Shown here piece by piece: positions 26,988-35,324 of a stretch of 64,000 bases of DNA (its first letter is position 1; each line of letters begins with the position of its first letter). The stretch comes from Amycolatopsis taiwanensis DSM 45107 (GTDB taxonomy: Bacteria > Actinomycetota > Actinomycetes > Mycobacteriales > Pseudonocardiaceae): contig NZ_JAFB01000008.1 in NCBI RefSeq assembly GCF_000519205.1, positions 1 through 64,000 on the forward strand, written 5' to 3'. The notes under the pieces are model-generated. The model saw only the letters and a program-made list of their open reading frames with translations. It was not told the DNA's origin and did not search any database. The position numbers and the translations under genes were made by a program.

Positions 26988-27414
26988 ATCAACCTCCTAT
27001 CACAGGTAGTTCTTTTCGAGTGGGCAGCGCACTCTGTTCGGGTGGGTGTTGCTGGCGATCGGTGCGGTGATGGCCGTCGTGCACACCGATGCTCAGCTCG
27101 GGCGCAGGTGAGGTCTCGCTTCGGTGGCGTGTAGTCGTAACCAGCCGTTGACAGTCGCTTGTGGATGGTCAACGTGTCACGAGCCGGGCCCGGCCAACAG
27201 GCTCATGTGTTTTCAGCAACAAGGCGAGCCATCTCAGCGCGTGAACCGGCGAGCGTGCCCAGTGCCGCCAGACCCACCGCCACTAATGGCAGTGCCACCA
27301 TCAGCCACGCCCACGAGATGAGATCGGCTGGTCACTCTCGGCGTGATGCGGATTCCCTTGCTGCACCGGCAATTGCGGTTCGATCTGCACCGCGTGCGTA
27401 GCGGTCCGCCGGGC
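26988..27414. other. Gene-poor region (427 bp)
   Basis: Between the M56 gene and the convergent membrane-protein gene. Apart from the short membrane-protein fragment at 27203-27331 on the minus strand I see no coding sequence, RNA gene or clear terminator. Confidence 0.35.
27203..27331 (-). pseudogene. Possible tail fragment of a membrane protein
   Basis: On the minus strand an open stretch ends in a hydrophobic helix (SWAWLMVALPLVAVGLAAL) followed by a short polar tail (AEMARLVAENT) and a stop at 27203-27205. It opens just after an in-frame TGA near 27334 and has no ribosome site. It looks like the last transmembrane segment of a permease whose front part is gone. The alternative is a chance hydrophobic reading of GC-rich DNA. 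Confidence 0.3.
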
Positions 27415-27927
27415 TCATCGGCGGGTGGACGCAGGTGATGGGCCGGATACTGACGATGTTCGCTCGTCTGGGCTGGCCTCCCGTGTGACCTCCTCCGGGA
27501 CCGAGCAGGTCTCCGGCGTGCACGCCCGGCGCCGCCACCGCACCGCCACCGCGGCGCCGAGCGCGAGCAGCGACAGGATCGCCAGGACCGGCTGCACCGG
27601 CGCCCACAGCCCGAGCGCTCCGGAGGCGCCCAGCAGAGCAACGACGATCTTGTTGCAGACCGGGCAGCCCACCGCGAACACCACCGCCGTCACGGCACCC
27701 AGCACACCCCCGCGTCCGCGCACATCTCCGGTCGGACGGGGGATCGCCACCCACAATCCGGCCAGGATCGCGGTCAGGACCAGCACCGGCAGCTCCCACC
27801 ACCGCACCGGAGTCATGCGGTCGAACAGCGGCGTGTCGATGACATCGGTCGGCACCCCGACCGCGAGCGCACTCACCACCGCGGCGCCGGCCGCGGCGGC
27901 CCACCGGCGTGTTCGTTCATTCCACAT
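27415..27927 (-). CDS. Small integral membrane protein with CPxC motif
   Basis: A 170-residue protein with about four membrane helices (residues 12-30, 44-62, 75-98, 105-128) and the motif GCPVCNK at the start of helix 3, then a cytoplasmic, low-complexity tail containing two more Cys. I know no function. The CPxC pair could bind a metal or act in thiol exchange. Its ATG overlaps the end of the broken multicopper oxidase by 11 bases, indicating a two-gene operon, and a copper or redox role is a reasonable guess from this link. Confidence 0.6.
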   Translation of the reverse strand: MWNERTRRWAAAAGAAVVSALAVGVPTDVIDTPLFDRMTPVRWWELPVLVLTAILAGLWVAIPRPTGDVRGRGGVLGAVTAVVFAVGCPVCNKIVVALLGASGALGLWAPVQPVLAILSLLALGAAVAVRWRRRACTPETCSVPEEVTREASPDERTSSVSGPSPASTRR

Positions 27928-29029
27928 AGGACACCGCGGTCATCATGCCCGCCTCTCCGTGGTAGACGTTGTGGCAGTGGGACAGCCACTGGCCGGGGTT
28001 CGTGGCGTCGAAATCGACTTCGACGGTTTTGCCGGGCAGCACGATCACGGTGTCCTTGCGTGGGCCCTGACCGTTTTGCCCACGTACCTGGAAGGTGTGG
28101 CCGTGCAGGTGCATCGGGTGGAACATCCGCGAGTTGTTCACGAACCGCAGCCGCACCCGTTGGACCTGCTTGATCGGCAGGCCGTCGTCGGGGTTGTAGG
28201 CCTTGCCGTTGATCGTCCAGTCGTACTTGGCGCCCGGCCCGGCCAACACCGACTCATGCGTAACCTCCGGGGCCTTGTTCGTCAGCGCGACGCCGGGAGC
28301 GGCGGTGAGTCGGCCACGGTCGCGACCCTGGCCAACTTCAACTCCTCGACCGCACTGTCGTTCGTCGTCCCGGCTCGGTTCGCCCCGGCGTGCACCGGGA
28401 CCTGCGCGTAGCCGTCCTTGCCTTCCGCGACGGCGAGTACCGGCACTCCCTGGCCGGGGATCGTAATGATCGCATCGATTCGTTCGCCCATGCCCAGTAA
28501 CACGGCATCGACCTCGTTCTGTGCTGTGGCCGGGAAGCCGTCGGTGTGGGTGACGCGCATCCGGACCCCGGGCACGCCGACCCGGAAGGCGGTGTCCGCG
28601 GCCGCGTTGATCAGCCACAGCCGGATTCGCTGGCCCGCCTTGCTCGCGAAGGCCGCGGGCGCGCTGGAGATCCGGCCATTCGCCAGCATGTACGGGTAAG
28701 TCACATCGCCAGCGTCGCCGCCGACCAACACCGACTATGGCATGCCGTCCATTCCGGACATCCCCGACCGTGACCCCGCCGAGATCTGCCTCGCCCACGC
28801 CGGCGTCGAGAGCGACCGACCGGACCGCCGCGCTCGCGGCACGGCGGGCCTGCTCGGCCTGCGCCACCTGCGGCGAGGCCGGCCCGACCTTCGCCGCCGA
28901 GACGGCGGAGCTTCCCGGGGAACAGGCGGCAAGTCCGAAGGTCGCGGTCGCGCCCGCGCTCAGCGCGAGGAACCCGCGCCGGCTCATCGGTCGGCCCGGG
29001 AACAGCGGTAGACGTCCGCCAGGTGTCAT
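27917..29029 (-). pseudogene. Broken Tat-type multicopper oxidase
   Basis: Pieces of one oxidase lie in order but in different frames. From 29029: a Tat/lipoprotein-like signal (MSRRGFLALSAGA, LAAC) ending at ADLGGVTV. Domain 1 and part of domain 2 are then missing; the text resumes in another frame at GMSGMDGMP, followed by an in-frame TAG (28738-28740), then VGGDAGDVTYPYMLANGR to VATVAD. A single lost base near 28307-28312 (GACTCACC for GACCTCACC) moves the frame to LTAAPGVALTN and an intact domain 3 with HPMHLHGHTF and SHCHNVYHGEAGMM. The T3 half-sites of domain 1 are gone, so it cannot be active. Confidence 0.88.
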
Positions 29030-29050
29030 GGCTCCCTCAGGGAGATCGGA

Positions 29051-29068
29051 ACTACGATTGTCGATAGT
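29051..29068. promoter_or_regulatory. Candidate BlaI-like site before the oxidase remnant
   Basis: ACTACGA-TTG-TCGATAGT lies 22-39 bases upstream of the dead oxidase start. Its outer ACTA...TAGT arms resemble the TACTA...TAGTA dyad before the nearby blaI gene. Control of the oxidase/membrane-protein operon by that repressor is inferred from this resemblance. Confidence 0.4.
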
Positions 29069-29203
29069 ATATCGGCTGCCACCATAGCCGATGGCGGCCG
29101 CAGATCTGGACAATCCGTCGGCCGTGATGTCTTCCGCGACCAAAGGTCCGCAGAGCAGTGTGGTGAGTGGACATCCGCTCTCGAAGCCGACAGGAGCGCT
29201 GCT

Positions 29204-30568
29204 GTGGGATCCACCTCCTTCACCGTCAACGACCGCACCTACACCATGCCTGGTGCGCCGGTCGTCGTCATCTGCATCGACGGCAGCGAACCCGGCTACC
29301 ACGTCGAAGCGATGAAGGCCGGCCGAATGCCGTGGCTGAGTCGCACACTCGCCGGGCCGTCAAGTTCATGGCCGGCGCACTGCGCGATGCCGGCCTTGAC
29401 CAACCCGAACAACCTGTCCATTGCGACCGGGCAGCCACCGGCGGCCCACGGCATCAGCGGCAACTACATCTTCGACCCCGAAACGGGCGAGGAAGTGTTG
29501 ATGAACGACAAGCGGTTCCTGCGGGCGCCGACCATCTTCGCCGCTGCCAACGAGGCGGGACACGACGTCGTCGTCGTGACCGCCAAGGACAAGCTGCGCC
29601 AACTGCTCGGCGCAGGGCTGGTCGAGGAAGGACCGGCCTTGGCCGGCGGTTCCGAGTTCGTCGCGCCCTCGCGCACGGGGATTTGCTTCTCGGCGGAGAA
29701 GGCAGGCGAGGCGACAGTGGCCGCCAACGGTATCGACAATGTTGTCGAACTGGTCGGCAAGCCCCTGCCGAGCGTGTATTCAGCCGAGCTGAGCGAGTTC
29801 GCGCTGGCCGCCGGCGTCGCGATCCTCGCTTCCCGTGGCGCGGATCTGATGTATCTGTCGCTCACCGACTACATCCAGCACAAACACGCACCCGGCACCG
29901 AGACCGCGAATGCGTTCTACCAGATGATCGACTCCTACGCGGCCCGGCTGGAAGAGTTCGGGGCCATCGTCGTCCTCACCGCCGATCACGGCATGAGCGC
30001 GAAGACCGACGAGACCGGCCGCGCACAAGTGTTGTACCTCGAAGACGAGGTGCGCCGAATCCTCGGCGTCCCAACGATTTCCGGTGATGCCGACGGTTCC
30101 GGCGGGGTGCGTGTGATCCTGCCGATCACCGACCCCTACACCGTCCATCACGGCGCACTCGGTTCGTTCGCCAGCGTGTACCTTCCTGCGCACACCGACC
30201 ACGATGCTTTGCTCGAGAAGCTGCGCGCGCTCGACGGAATCGAGGCCGTGCACAAACGGGACGACGCTGCGCGACGTTATGCGCTGCCTGCAGAACGCAT
30301 CGGTGACATCGTGGTGCTGGCCGAGGCAAGCACCGCACTGGGACGCTACGCCGAATGGCACGACCTGAGCGGCCTCGACGCACCACTACGCTCACACGGC
30401 GCGCTGGGAGAATTGCAGATCCCGTTCATCATCAATCGCACGCTGCCGAGACCAGAACCGCTGGACGAGCCCTACGGCGACCGCGCATACGTACACAACT
30501 ACGACGCCTTCTGGGTCGCCACCACCATCGTTTCCCAGCACCAGACTTGGACCGCGCCCGCGGTGTAG
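29204..30568 (+). CDS. phnA: Phosphonoacetate hydrolase
   Basis: A 454-residue member of the alkaline phosphatase superfamily that cleaves the C-P bond of phosphonoacetate to acetate and phosphate. Metal sites are Asp in VVICIDGSEPGY, the nucleophilic Thr in ALTNPNNLS, Asp in YLSLTDYIQHKHAPG, the DHGMS motif and the late His in DPYTVHHGALGSF. IATGQPPAAHGISGNYIFD is typical of PhnA. GTG start at 29204 with AGGAG seven bases upstream. It is divergent from the oxidase remnant; no phosphonate transporter is in the window. Confidence 0.88.
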   Translation: MGSTSFTVNDRTYTMPGAPVVVICIDGSEPGYHVEAMKAGRMPWLSRTLAGPSSSWPAHCAMPALTNPNNLSIATGQPPAAHGISGNYIFDPETGEEVLMNDKRFLRAPTIFAAANEAGHDVVVVTAKDKLRQLLGAGLVEEGPALAGGSEFVAPSRTGICFSAEKAGEATVAANGIDNVVELVGKPLPSVYSAELSEFALAAGVAILASRGADLMYLSLTDYIQHKHAPGTETANAFYQMIDSYAARLEEFGAIVVLTADHGMSAKTDETGRAQVLYLEDEVRRILGVPTISGDADGSGGVRVILPITDPYTVHHGALGSFASVYLPAHTDHDALLEKLRALDGIEAVHKRDDAARRYALPAERIGDIVVLAEASTALGRYAEWHDLSGLDAPLRSHGALGELQIPFIINRTLPRPEPLDEPYGDRAYVHNYDAFWVATTIVSQHQTWTAPAV

Positions 30569-30915
30569 AGCCAGACCGGTCGGTGGAGACAATGATGTCA
30601 AGTCCATTCGAAAACCGGCGGCCGCCATGTGGCCGATCGTTGTTTCAGAGGCCAGGTTCTCGCGTTTGAAGTGGCGCTGGGGTGAGCTCGCCTTCATCGG
30701 CCCCACAAACCAGCCAGGGAGGGGTCCCGCAATGGCGTGCTATCCTCTCGCGTTTATTGGAGCGCAACCCTACGTGAACTGCCACGATGGATGACGAATG
30801 CACCACCTACGAGGTTCTGTCAAGCCCGAGTCAGCGGTGGTGATTATCGCTGCATGGACCGGTGCTTCCAGTCGATCTTACCGTGGCAGATCAAGCGACT
30901 TGAGAGGAAGTTGCC
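30569..30915. other. Non-coding stretch before the lower-GC gene (347 bp)
   Basis: No gene is recognised here. The right half falls in base composition toward the following gene, and short frames in it start without ribosome sites and have no resemblance to known proteins. It may hold that gene's promoter or be debris of an insertion. Confidence 0.35.
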
Positions 30916-31407
30916 ATGTTCGGGAAGAGAAAACGACTTCGCGCCCAGCTCGAAGAACAAATGGCCAAGCTTGAAAACCTCACGGCCGAACTGATAGGTA
31001 TCTACAGTACTGGAGATTGGGATCTTGCCTTGGTTTTGGCCGAGCGGCTCGAATTACTCTTGAAGCCCATTGCGACCATGCCGCGGATGGAGATATGCCT
31101 CTATCATGTCGAGTCGATTCAACTACGCATTGCCTACAAACGCAAAGACATCGGGCTGATCGAGACGATGGCGCGCAAAAGCCATAACCTACAGGTGTCG
31201 GATCTGGCCACCAGAACCGTGATGAGGATGGCAACCTACTCCAGCGATAATCTGGATCGAGACAGGTTGAGCGTGGATTCAATCCTTCGAGAATCCGAAA
31301 GTGAACTCAGGACAATGAGTGACGCTGAAAGTCAAATTGTACACATGAGGAACCCGAATCCTCGCCTGATCGGCACTCGATGGTTACCCGACTTTTACCG
31401 GACTTGA
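30916..31407 (+). CDS. Hypothetical helical protein, lower GC
   Basis: A 163-residue protein I do not recognise. It opens with a basic amphipathic stretch (MFGKRKRLRAQLEEQM) and continues as mostly alpha-helical segments with repeated Leu/Ala spacing (residues 20-110), perhaps TPR-like, then a polar tail. No signal peptide or catalytic motif. Codon use is unlike the neighbours: many A/T-ending codons and TCA, ATA, CTA, which suggests transfer. The start follows a weak AGGAAG about six bases upstream. It lies between phnA and a tRNA, a common site for acquired genes. Confidence 0.5.
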   Translation: MFGKRKRLRAQLEEQMAKLENLTAELIGIYSTGDWDLALVLAERLELLLKPIATMPRMEICLYHVESIQLRIAYKRKDIGLIETMARKSHNLQVSDLATRTVMRMATYSSDNLDRDRLSVDSILRESESELRTMSDAESQIVHMRNPNPRLIGTRWLPDFYRT

Positions 31408-31871
31408 TGCGTTGTCGACCCGCGCGAAACCGCACGGCGCCAACGCTGTCGACACACCCCCGCCAGCCTGACAGCTTCAGAGGTGCGCATCAGCAGCGCA
31501 CTCCCCGGCCTGCGACACGACACATCGGGAGATTGCCGTGACCTTGTGGCTTGGGTGGGAGGCCGGTACCGATGCCGGAGCCGGCGCTGAGGTGCGTAAG
31601 CGGGTCCCGGTGATCAAGACCGGCGGTGACCGCCGCGAGTGGATGCCGTCCTGGCTGTGCTGTCTCAACCGACCAGGGTCGTTACGCGATCGTTTTCGCT
31701 GGCGTACTCGCGTCCCTGCTACTCACCGCCCCAATCAATCGTCGGTGATCGGACCATGGGGGAGGGCACGCGGCCTGACCCGGATAGAGCCGGACAAAAC
31801 CGGAGGACGCAAGAGCGGCTCCTCACCTGTTCTCGAAGGTTGAGGGGCCGGTCGGAGCAGGTCTGCAGGGG
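31408..31871. other. Gene-poor region beside the tRNA (464 bp)
   Basis: Contains a frame (from 31538) reading KRVPVIKTGGDRREWMPSW that has some protein-like character but neither a family match nor a good start, so I do not call a gene. No copy of the tRNA 3' end, integrase or insertion-sequence end was seen. Confidence 0.35.
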
Positions 31872-31945
31872 TGCCCCCGGTGAGATTCGAACTCACACTG
31901 GACGGGTTTTGAATCCGTTGCCTCTGCCAGTTGGGCTACGGGGGC
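31872..31945 (-). tRNA. tRNA with anticodon CAA (predicted Leu), short variable arm
   Basis: A 74-base cloverleaf on the minus strand: acceptor GCCCCCG pairing perfectly with CGGGGGC, D arm with TGG, anticodon arm ACGGA-TTCAAAA-CCCGT, variable region of only five bases (CCAGT) and T arm GTGAG-TTCGAAT-CTCAC, discriminator A. The anticodon is CAA, reading UUG (Leu). CCA is not encoded (A is followed by CCC). The last anticodon-stem pair is A-C. Bacterial leucine tRNAs normally have a long variable arm, so the amino-acid identity is uncertain. Confidence 0.85.
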
Positions 31946-32143
31946 CGGTGTCGGGCCCGACTCTACGCGCCCGTGCCTGAGGCAGCCTCGCGGGGGTAGC
32001 CCTGAGTGACCGGTCCTCACCGCGGGCGGGCGGGTCGCACCACGTGGTGAACGCCATCGTGGGGAACTGGATCGTTCCCGGTAGGCTCGATTTCGCGGTA
32101 CGCCGCACTTTCCCATTCCGTACGAGCACGCAGGAGGACCCCG

Positions 32144-32761
32144 GTGACCGAAGAGGCTGCCGAGGCCAACGGTGTCGCCACCGAGCCGCAGCGTCGGGTG
32201 CTCGTCGCCGAAGACGAAGCACTGATCCGGCTTGACCTCGTCGAGATGTTGCGCGAAGAGGGATACCAGGTGGTGGGCGAGGCCGGCGACGGTGAAGAGG
32301 CCATCAAGCTGGCCGCCGACCTCAAGCCCGATCTGGTGATCCTGGACGTCAAGATGCCCAAGCTGGACGGCATCGAGGCGGCCGCGAAGATCACCGGGGA
32401 TCGGGTGGCACCCGTCGTCATTCTCACCGCGTTCAGCCAGCGCGATCTGGTCGAGCGCGCCCGGGACGCGGGCACCATGGCTTACCTGGTCAAGCCGTTC
32501 GCCAAGCGCGATCTGGTACCCGCCATCGAACTGGCGATCAGCCGGTTCGCCGAGTTGCAGGCACTCGAGGCCGAAGTCGCCGGTCTGACCGACCGGCTGG
32601 AGACCCGAAAACTGATCGACCGGGCCAAGGGGTTGCTGATGACCCAGCAGGGGCTGTCCGAGCCGGACGCCTTCCGCTGGATCCAGCGCACCGCCATGGA
32701 CCGGCGCACCACGATGAAGGCCGTCGCGCAGGCTGTCGTGGAGAACATAGGTCAGCACTGA
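32144..32761 (+). CDS. pdtaR: PdtaR-like response regulator with ANTAR RNA-binding domain
   Basis: A 205-residue two-domain protein. Receiver domain at about 18-135: acidic pair VAEDEALI, phospho-acceptor Asp in VILDVKMPKLDG, Thr in ILTAF and Lys in YLVKPFAKRD. The C-terminal ANTAR domain (RKLIDRAKGLLMTQQGLSEPDAFRWIQ) binds paired hairpins in mRNA and acts as an antiterminator. The partner kinase PdtaS is usually encoded elsewhere. GTG start with AGGAGG at 32132-32137. A strong terminator follows. Its place upstream of polA and rpsA matches mycobacteria. Confidence 0.92.
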   Translation: MTEEAAEANGVATEPQRRVLVAEDEALIRLDLVEMLREEGYQVVGEAGDGEEAIKLAADLKPDLVILDVKMPKLDGIEAAAKITGDRVAPVVILTAFSQRDLVERARDAGTMAYLVKPFAKRDLVPAIELAISRFAELQALEAEVAGLTDRLETRKLIDRAKGLLMTQQGLSEPDAFRWIQRTAMDRRTTMKAVAQAVVENIGQH

Positions 32762-32800
32762 GGCACAAGGCCGGCCACACCGGCGCTTGATACTCTTCGT

Positions 32801-32837
32801 TTACACCCGGTTGCCGAATTAGGGCAACCGGGTGTAA
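32801..32837. terminator. Strong hairpin after pdtaR
   Basis: A perfect 15-bp stem (TTACACCCGGTTGCC and its complement) with a seven-base loop GAATTAG, 40 bases after the stop codon. It is followed by only a weak T-rich stretch (GTGTTGCATAAAAAGTTG). Nearly symmetrical, it could act in both directions. Confidence 0.85.
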
Positions 32838-33001
32838 GTGTTGCATAAAAAGTTGTGACGACCGTCACGATGTGGAAACAAGCCGCCGATCTCTCTGTGC
32901 AATCTGGTGAGCCGGGTTTACCGTCAGCGCCCAGTCAAGGACCCCCGCGCGGGGGAGCAGGCCACGAACCGGGTGGCCTGTAGCTGGATTGGGAGGAACG
33001 A

Positions 33002-34222
33002 GTGTCAGGAGCACGACTCACGGGAGTCATCGTGCTGGCGGCTGCCGCATCGCTCGCCATGGGTGCCTGCGCGGCGAAGACCAACACGGCCTCGCCGGGC
33101 ACCAACAACACCGGGGTGAACCTGCCGGTGGTGTCCGAGGTGCCAGTGCCGGCCGACGCTGTGCTGCCCGCCGGTGACGGGAAGGCGACCTGCAGCGGCG
33201 TCACCATCGCCTACGCCGGTGCGCAGACCGGCCCGAACGCCCAGCTCGGCATCAACATCCTCAACGGTGTCCAGCTCGCCGTCAACCAGCACAATGCCAA
33301 CAACCCGAACTGTCAGGTCACCCTGAAGAAGTTCGACACCGAGGGTGACCCGACCAAGGCCACCGGCATCGTGACCCAGGTGACCAACGAGGCCGACATC
33401 ATCGGCGTGGTGGGCCTGCCCTTCTCCGGTGAGTCCAAGGCCACCGGGCAGATCTTCCAGCAGGCCAGCCTGGCGCACATCACCCCGTCGGCCACCAACC
33501 CCGACCTCACGAAGAACGGCTGGACCACCTTCTTCCGCGCGCTGGGCAACGACTCCGTGCAGGGGCCGGCCGTGGCGAAGTTCCTCACGGAAAAGCTGAA
33601 GGTCAACAAGGTCTGCGTCATCCAGGACGACTCGGACTACGGCATCGGCCTCGGCACCGCGGCCACGCAGGCACTCGGTGACAAGGCGTCGGGCTGTCAG
33701 GACAAGGTGACCACGAACCAGCGGGACTTCTCCGCGACGGTCAGCAAGATCACCGCGGCCAAGCCGGACGCCGTGTTCTACGCCGGCTACTACGCCGAAG
33801 CCGCGCCGCTGGACCAGCAGCTCTCCGCGGCCGGCTACACCGGACCCTTCGTCGGCCCGGACGGCGTGAAGGACGACAAGTTCATCCAGCAGGCGGGCTC
33901 GGCCTCGAGCAACGCGATGTTCAGCTGCCCATGCGTGCCGGGTGAGCTGGTGCCCAGCTTCGCCAGCGCCTACCAGCAGATGGCCGGCCAGGCCCCGGGC
34001 ACCTATTCGCTGGAGAGCTACGACGCGGCCACGGTGCTGCTGCGCGGCATCGACACCGGTGTCAAGGCACGGCCGGAGATGCTGGATTACGTCAAGAACT
34101 ACAACGCCAACGGGCTCAGCAACCACATGCAGTGGGAGCCCTCGGGCGAGCTGAAGTCCTCCACCGTGTACAGCTACAAGGTTCAGGACGGGAAGATCGT
34201 CTACATCGGCACGATCTCCTGA
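33002..34222 (+). CDS. Branched-chain amino-acid ABC transporter substrate-binding lipoprotein
   Basis: A 406-residue type I periplasmic-binding-type protein (LivJ/LivK family). The N-terminus is a lipoprotein signal with lipobox LAMGAC, acylated Cys near residue 23. Hallmarks follow: IAYAGAQTGPNAQLGINILNGVQLAV, IIGVVGLPFSGES, and the ITPSATNPDLT hinge. GTG start with GGAGG six bases upstream. It is first in a five-gene liv-type operon, separated from the permeases by two strong hairpins that would favour more binding protein than permease. Ligands may be Leu/Ile/Val, amides or urea. Confidence 0.88.
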   Translation: MSGARLTGVIVLAAAASLAMGACAAKTNTASPGTNNTGVNLPVVSEVPVPADAVLPAGDGKATCSGVTIAYAGAQTGPNAQLGINILNGVQLAVNQHNANNPNCQVTLKKFDTEGDPTKATGIVTQVTNEADIIGVVGLPFSGESKATGQIFQQASLAHITPSATNPDLTKNGWTTFFRALGNDSVQGPAVAKFLTEKLKVNKVCVIQDDSDYGIGLGTAATQALGDKASGCQDKVTTNQRDFSATVSKITAAKPDAVFYAGYYAEAAPLDQQLSAAGYTGPFVGPDGVKDDKFIQQAGSASSNAMFSCPCVPGELVPSFASAYQQMAGQAPGTYSLESYDAATVLLRGIDTGVKARPEMLDYVKNYNANGLSNHMQWEPSGELKSSTVYSYKVQDGKIVYIGTIS

Positions 34223-34230
34223 TCCCCGCG

Positions 34231-34298
34231 GGCCGGCCGCTTCGGGCCGGCCACGGTCACATGGCCGGGCACGCCACTTCACGCGGTGGCGTGCCCGG
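34231..34298. terminator. Tandem hairpins between binding protein and permease genes
   Basis: Two hairpins: GGCCGGCC repeated around a short loop at 34231-34252, and a perfect 13-bp stem CCGGGCACGCCAC with eight-base loop at 34265-34298. Without a U-tract they may partly terminate or stabilise the upstream message, giving the usual excess of binding protein. Confidence 0.7.
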
Positions 34299-34328
34299 TC
34301 CGGTAACAACATCGGAACGTGAGGCCGC

Positions 34329-35324
34329 GTGCATCAAATCCTGTTTATGGCTGACAGCTGGATAAAATTCGACGTCGACAGCTTTCGCCAGCAGTTCTGG
34401 GACAACACCTTCAACGGTTTGACCTTCGGCGCGATCTACGCCTTGATCGCGATGGGCTACACGCTGGTGTACGGCGTGCTCAAGCTGATCAACTTTGCCC
34501 ACTCGGAGGTGTTCATCGCCGGGGCCTACGCGTTGGTGTTCACCCTGTCCGGGCTGGGGTTCGGCGGTTCGGCGCCGGGGCTGTCCCTGCCGGCGCTGAT
34601 CGGTGACCTCATCATCGCGTGCGCGGTGGCGATGGCGGCGTCCGGGATCGTCGCGGTGGTGCTGGAGCGTGTGGCTTACCGGCCGTTGCGCCGGAAGGGC
34701 GCGCCGAAGCTGGCCTTCCTGATCACCGCGATCGGTGTCTCGTTCGCCATCCAGTACGCGTTCTTCATCTGGCGCGGCGCGAGCGCCGAGCCCGCGGTGA
34801 TCATGTTCGTGCCCCAGCCGGTGTTCGATATCTTCGGGGCGATCATCACCGACCAGCAGCTGATCATCTTCATTGCCGCGATCGCGCTGATGGTGCTGGT
34901 CGACCAGTTCGTCAACCGCACCCGCTTCGGCCGTGGGGTGCGGGCGGTGGCCCAAGACCCGGACACCGCCACGCTGATGGGGGTGAACAAGGAACGGGCG
35001 ATCATGCTGACGTTCCTGATCGGTGGGGTGCTGGCGGGCGCGGCCGCGCTGTTCTACGTGATGAAGGTGCCCTCCGGGGTGGTGTTCAACGGCGGCTTCA
35101 ACCTCGGTGTCAAGGCGTTCGCCGCGGCCGTGCTCGGCGGGATCGGCAACATCCGCGGCGCGCTGCTCGGCGGCCTGGCGATCGGCCTGGTGGGCAACTA
35201 CGGGCAGACGTTGCTGGGCAGTGCACAGTGGTCCGACGTGATCGCGTTCGTGGCCCTGGTCGTGGTGTTGATGTTCCGGCCCACCGGCATCCTCGGCGAG
35301 TCACTGGGAAGGGCACGGGTATGA
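34329..35324 (+). CDS. Branched-chain amino-acid ABC transporter permease (LivH-type)
   Basis: A 331-residue inner-membrane permease with about eight helices. NGLTFGAIYALIAMGYTLVYGVLKLINFAHSE is broken here only to name its parts: the N-terminal GAIYALIAMG helix and INFAHSEVF motif are diagnostic of LivH. The cytoplasmic loop RAVAQDPDTATLMGVN contacts the ATPases. GTG at 34329 with GAGG before it is used; an in-frame ATG at 34347 is an alternative. The stop overlaps the start of the LivM-type gene (ATGA). Confidence 0.87.
   Translation: MHQILFMADSWIKFDVDSFRQQFWDNTFNGLTFGAIYALIAMGYTLVYGVLKLINFAHSEVFIAGAYALVFTLSGLGFGGSAPGLSLPALIGDLIIACAVAMAASGIVAVVLERVAYRPLRRKGAPKLAFLITAIGVSFAIQYAFFIWRGASAEPAVIMFVPQPVFDIFGAIITDQQLIIFIAAIALMVLVDQFVNRTRFGRGVRAVAQDPDTATLMGVNKERAIMLTFLIGGVLAGAAALFYVMKVPSGVVFNGGFNLGVKAFAAAVLGGIGNIRGALLGGLAIGLVGNYGQTLLGSAQWSDVIAFVALVVVLMFRPTGILGESLGRARV

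Noticed and set aside
31538-31843. 101-codon frame near the tRNA
   Set aside because: No ribosome site, no family resemblance, and mixed codon use; kept only as a note in the region entry.
31408-31945. Attachment site of an integrated element at the tRNA
   Set aside because: No duplicated tRNA 3' end, integrase or excisionase could be found, so only a suspicion of past insertion remains.
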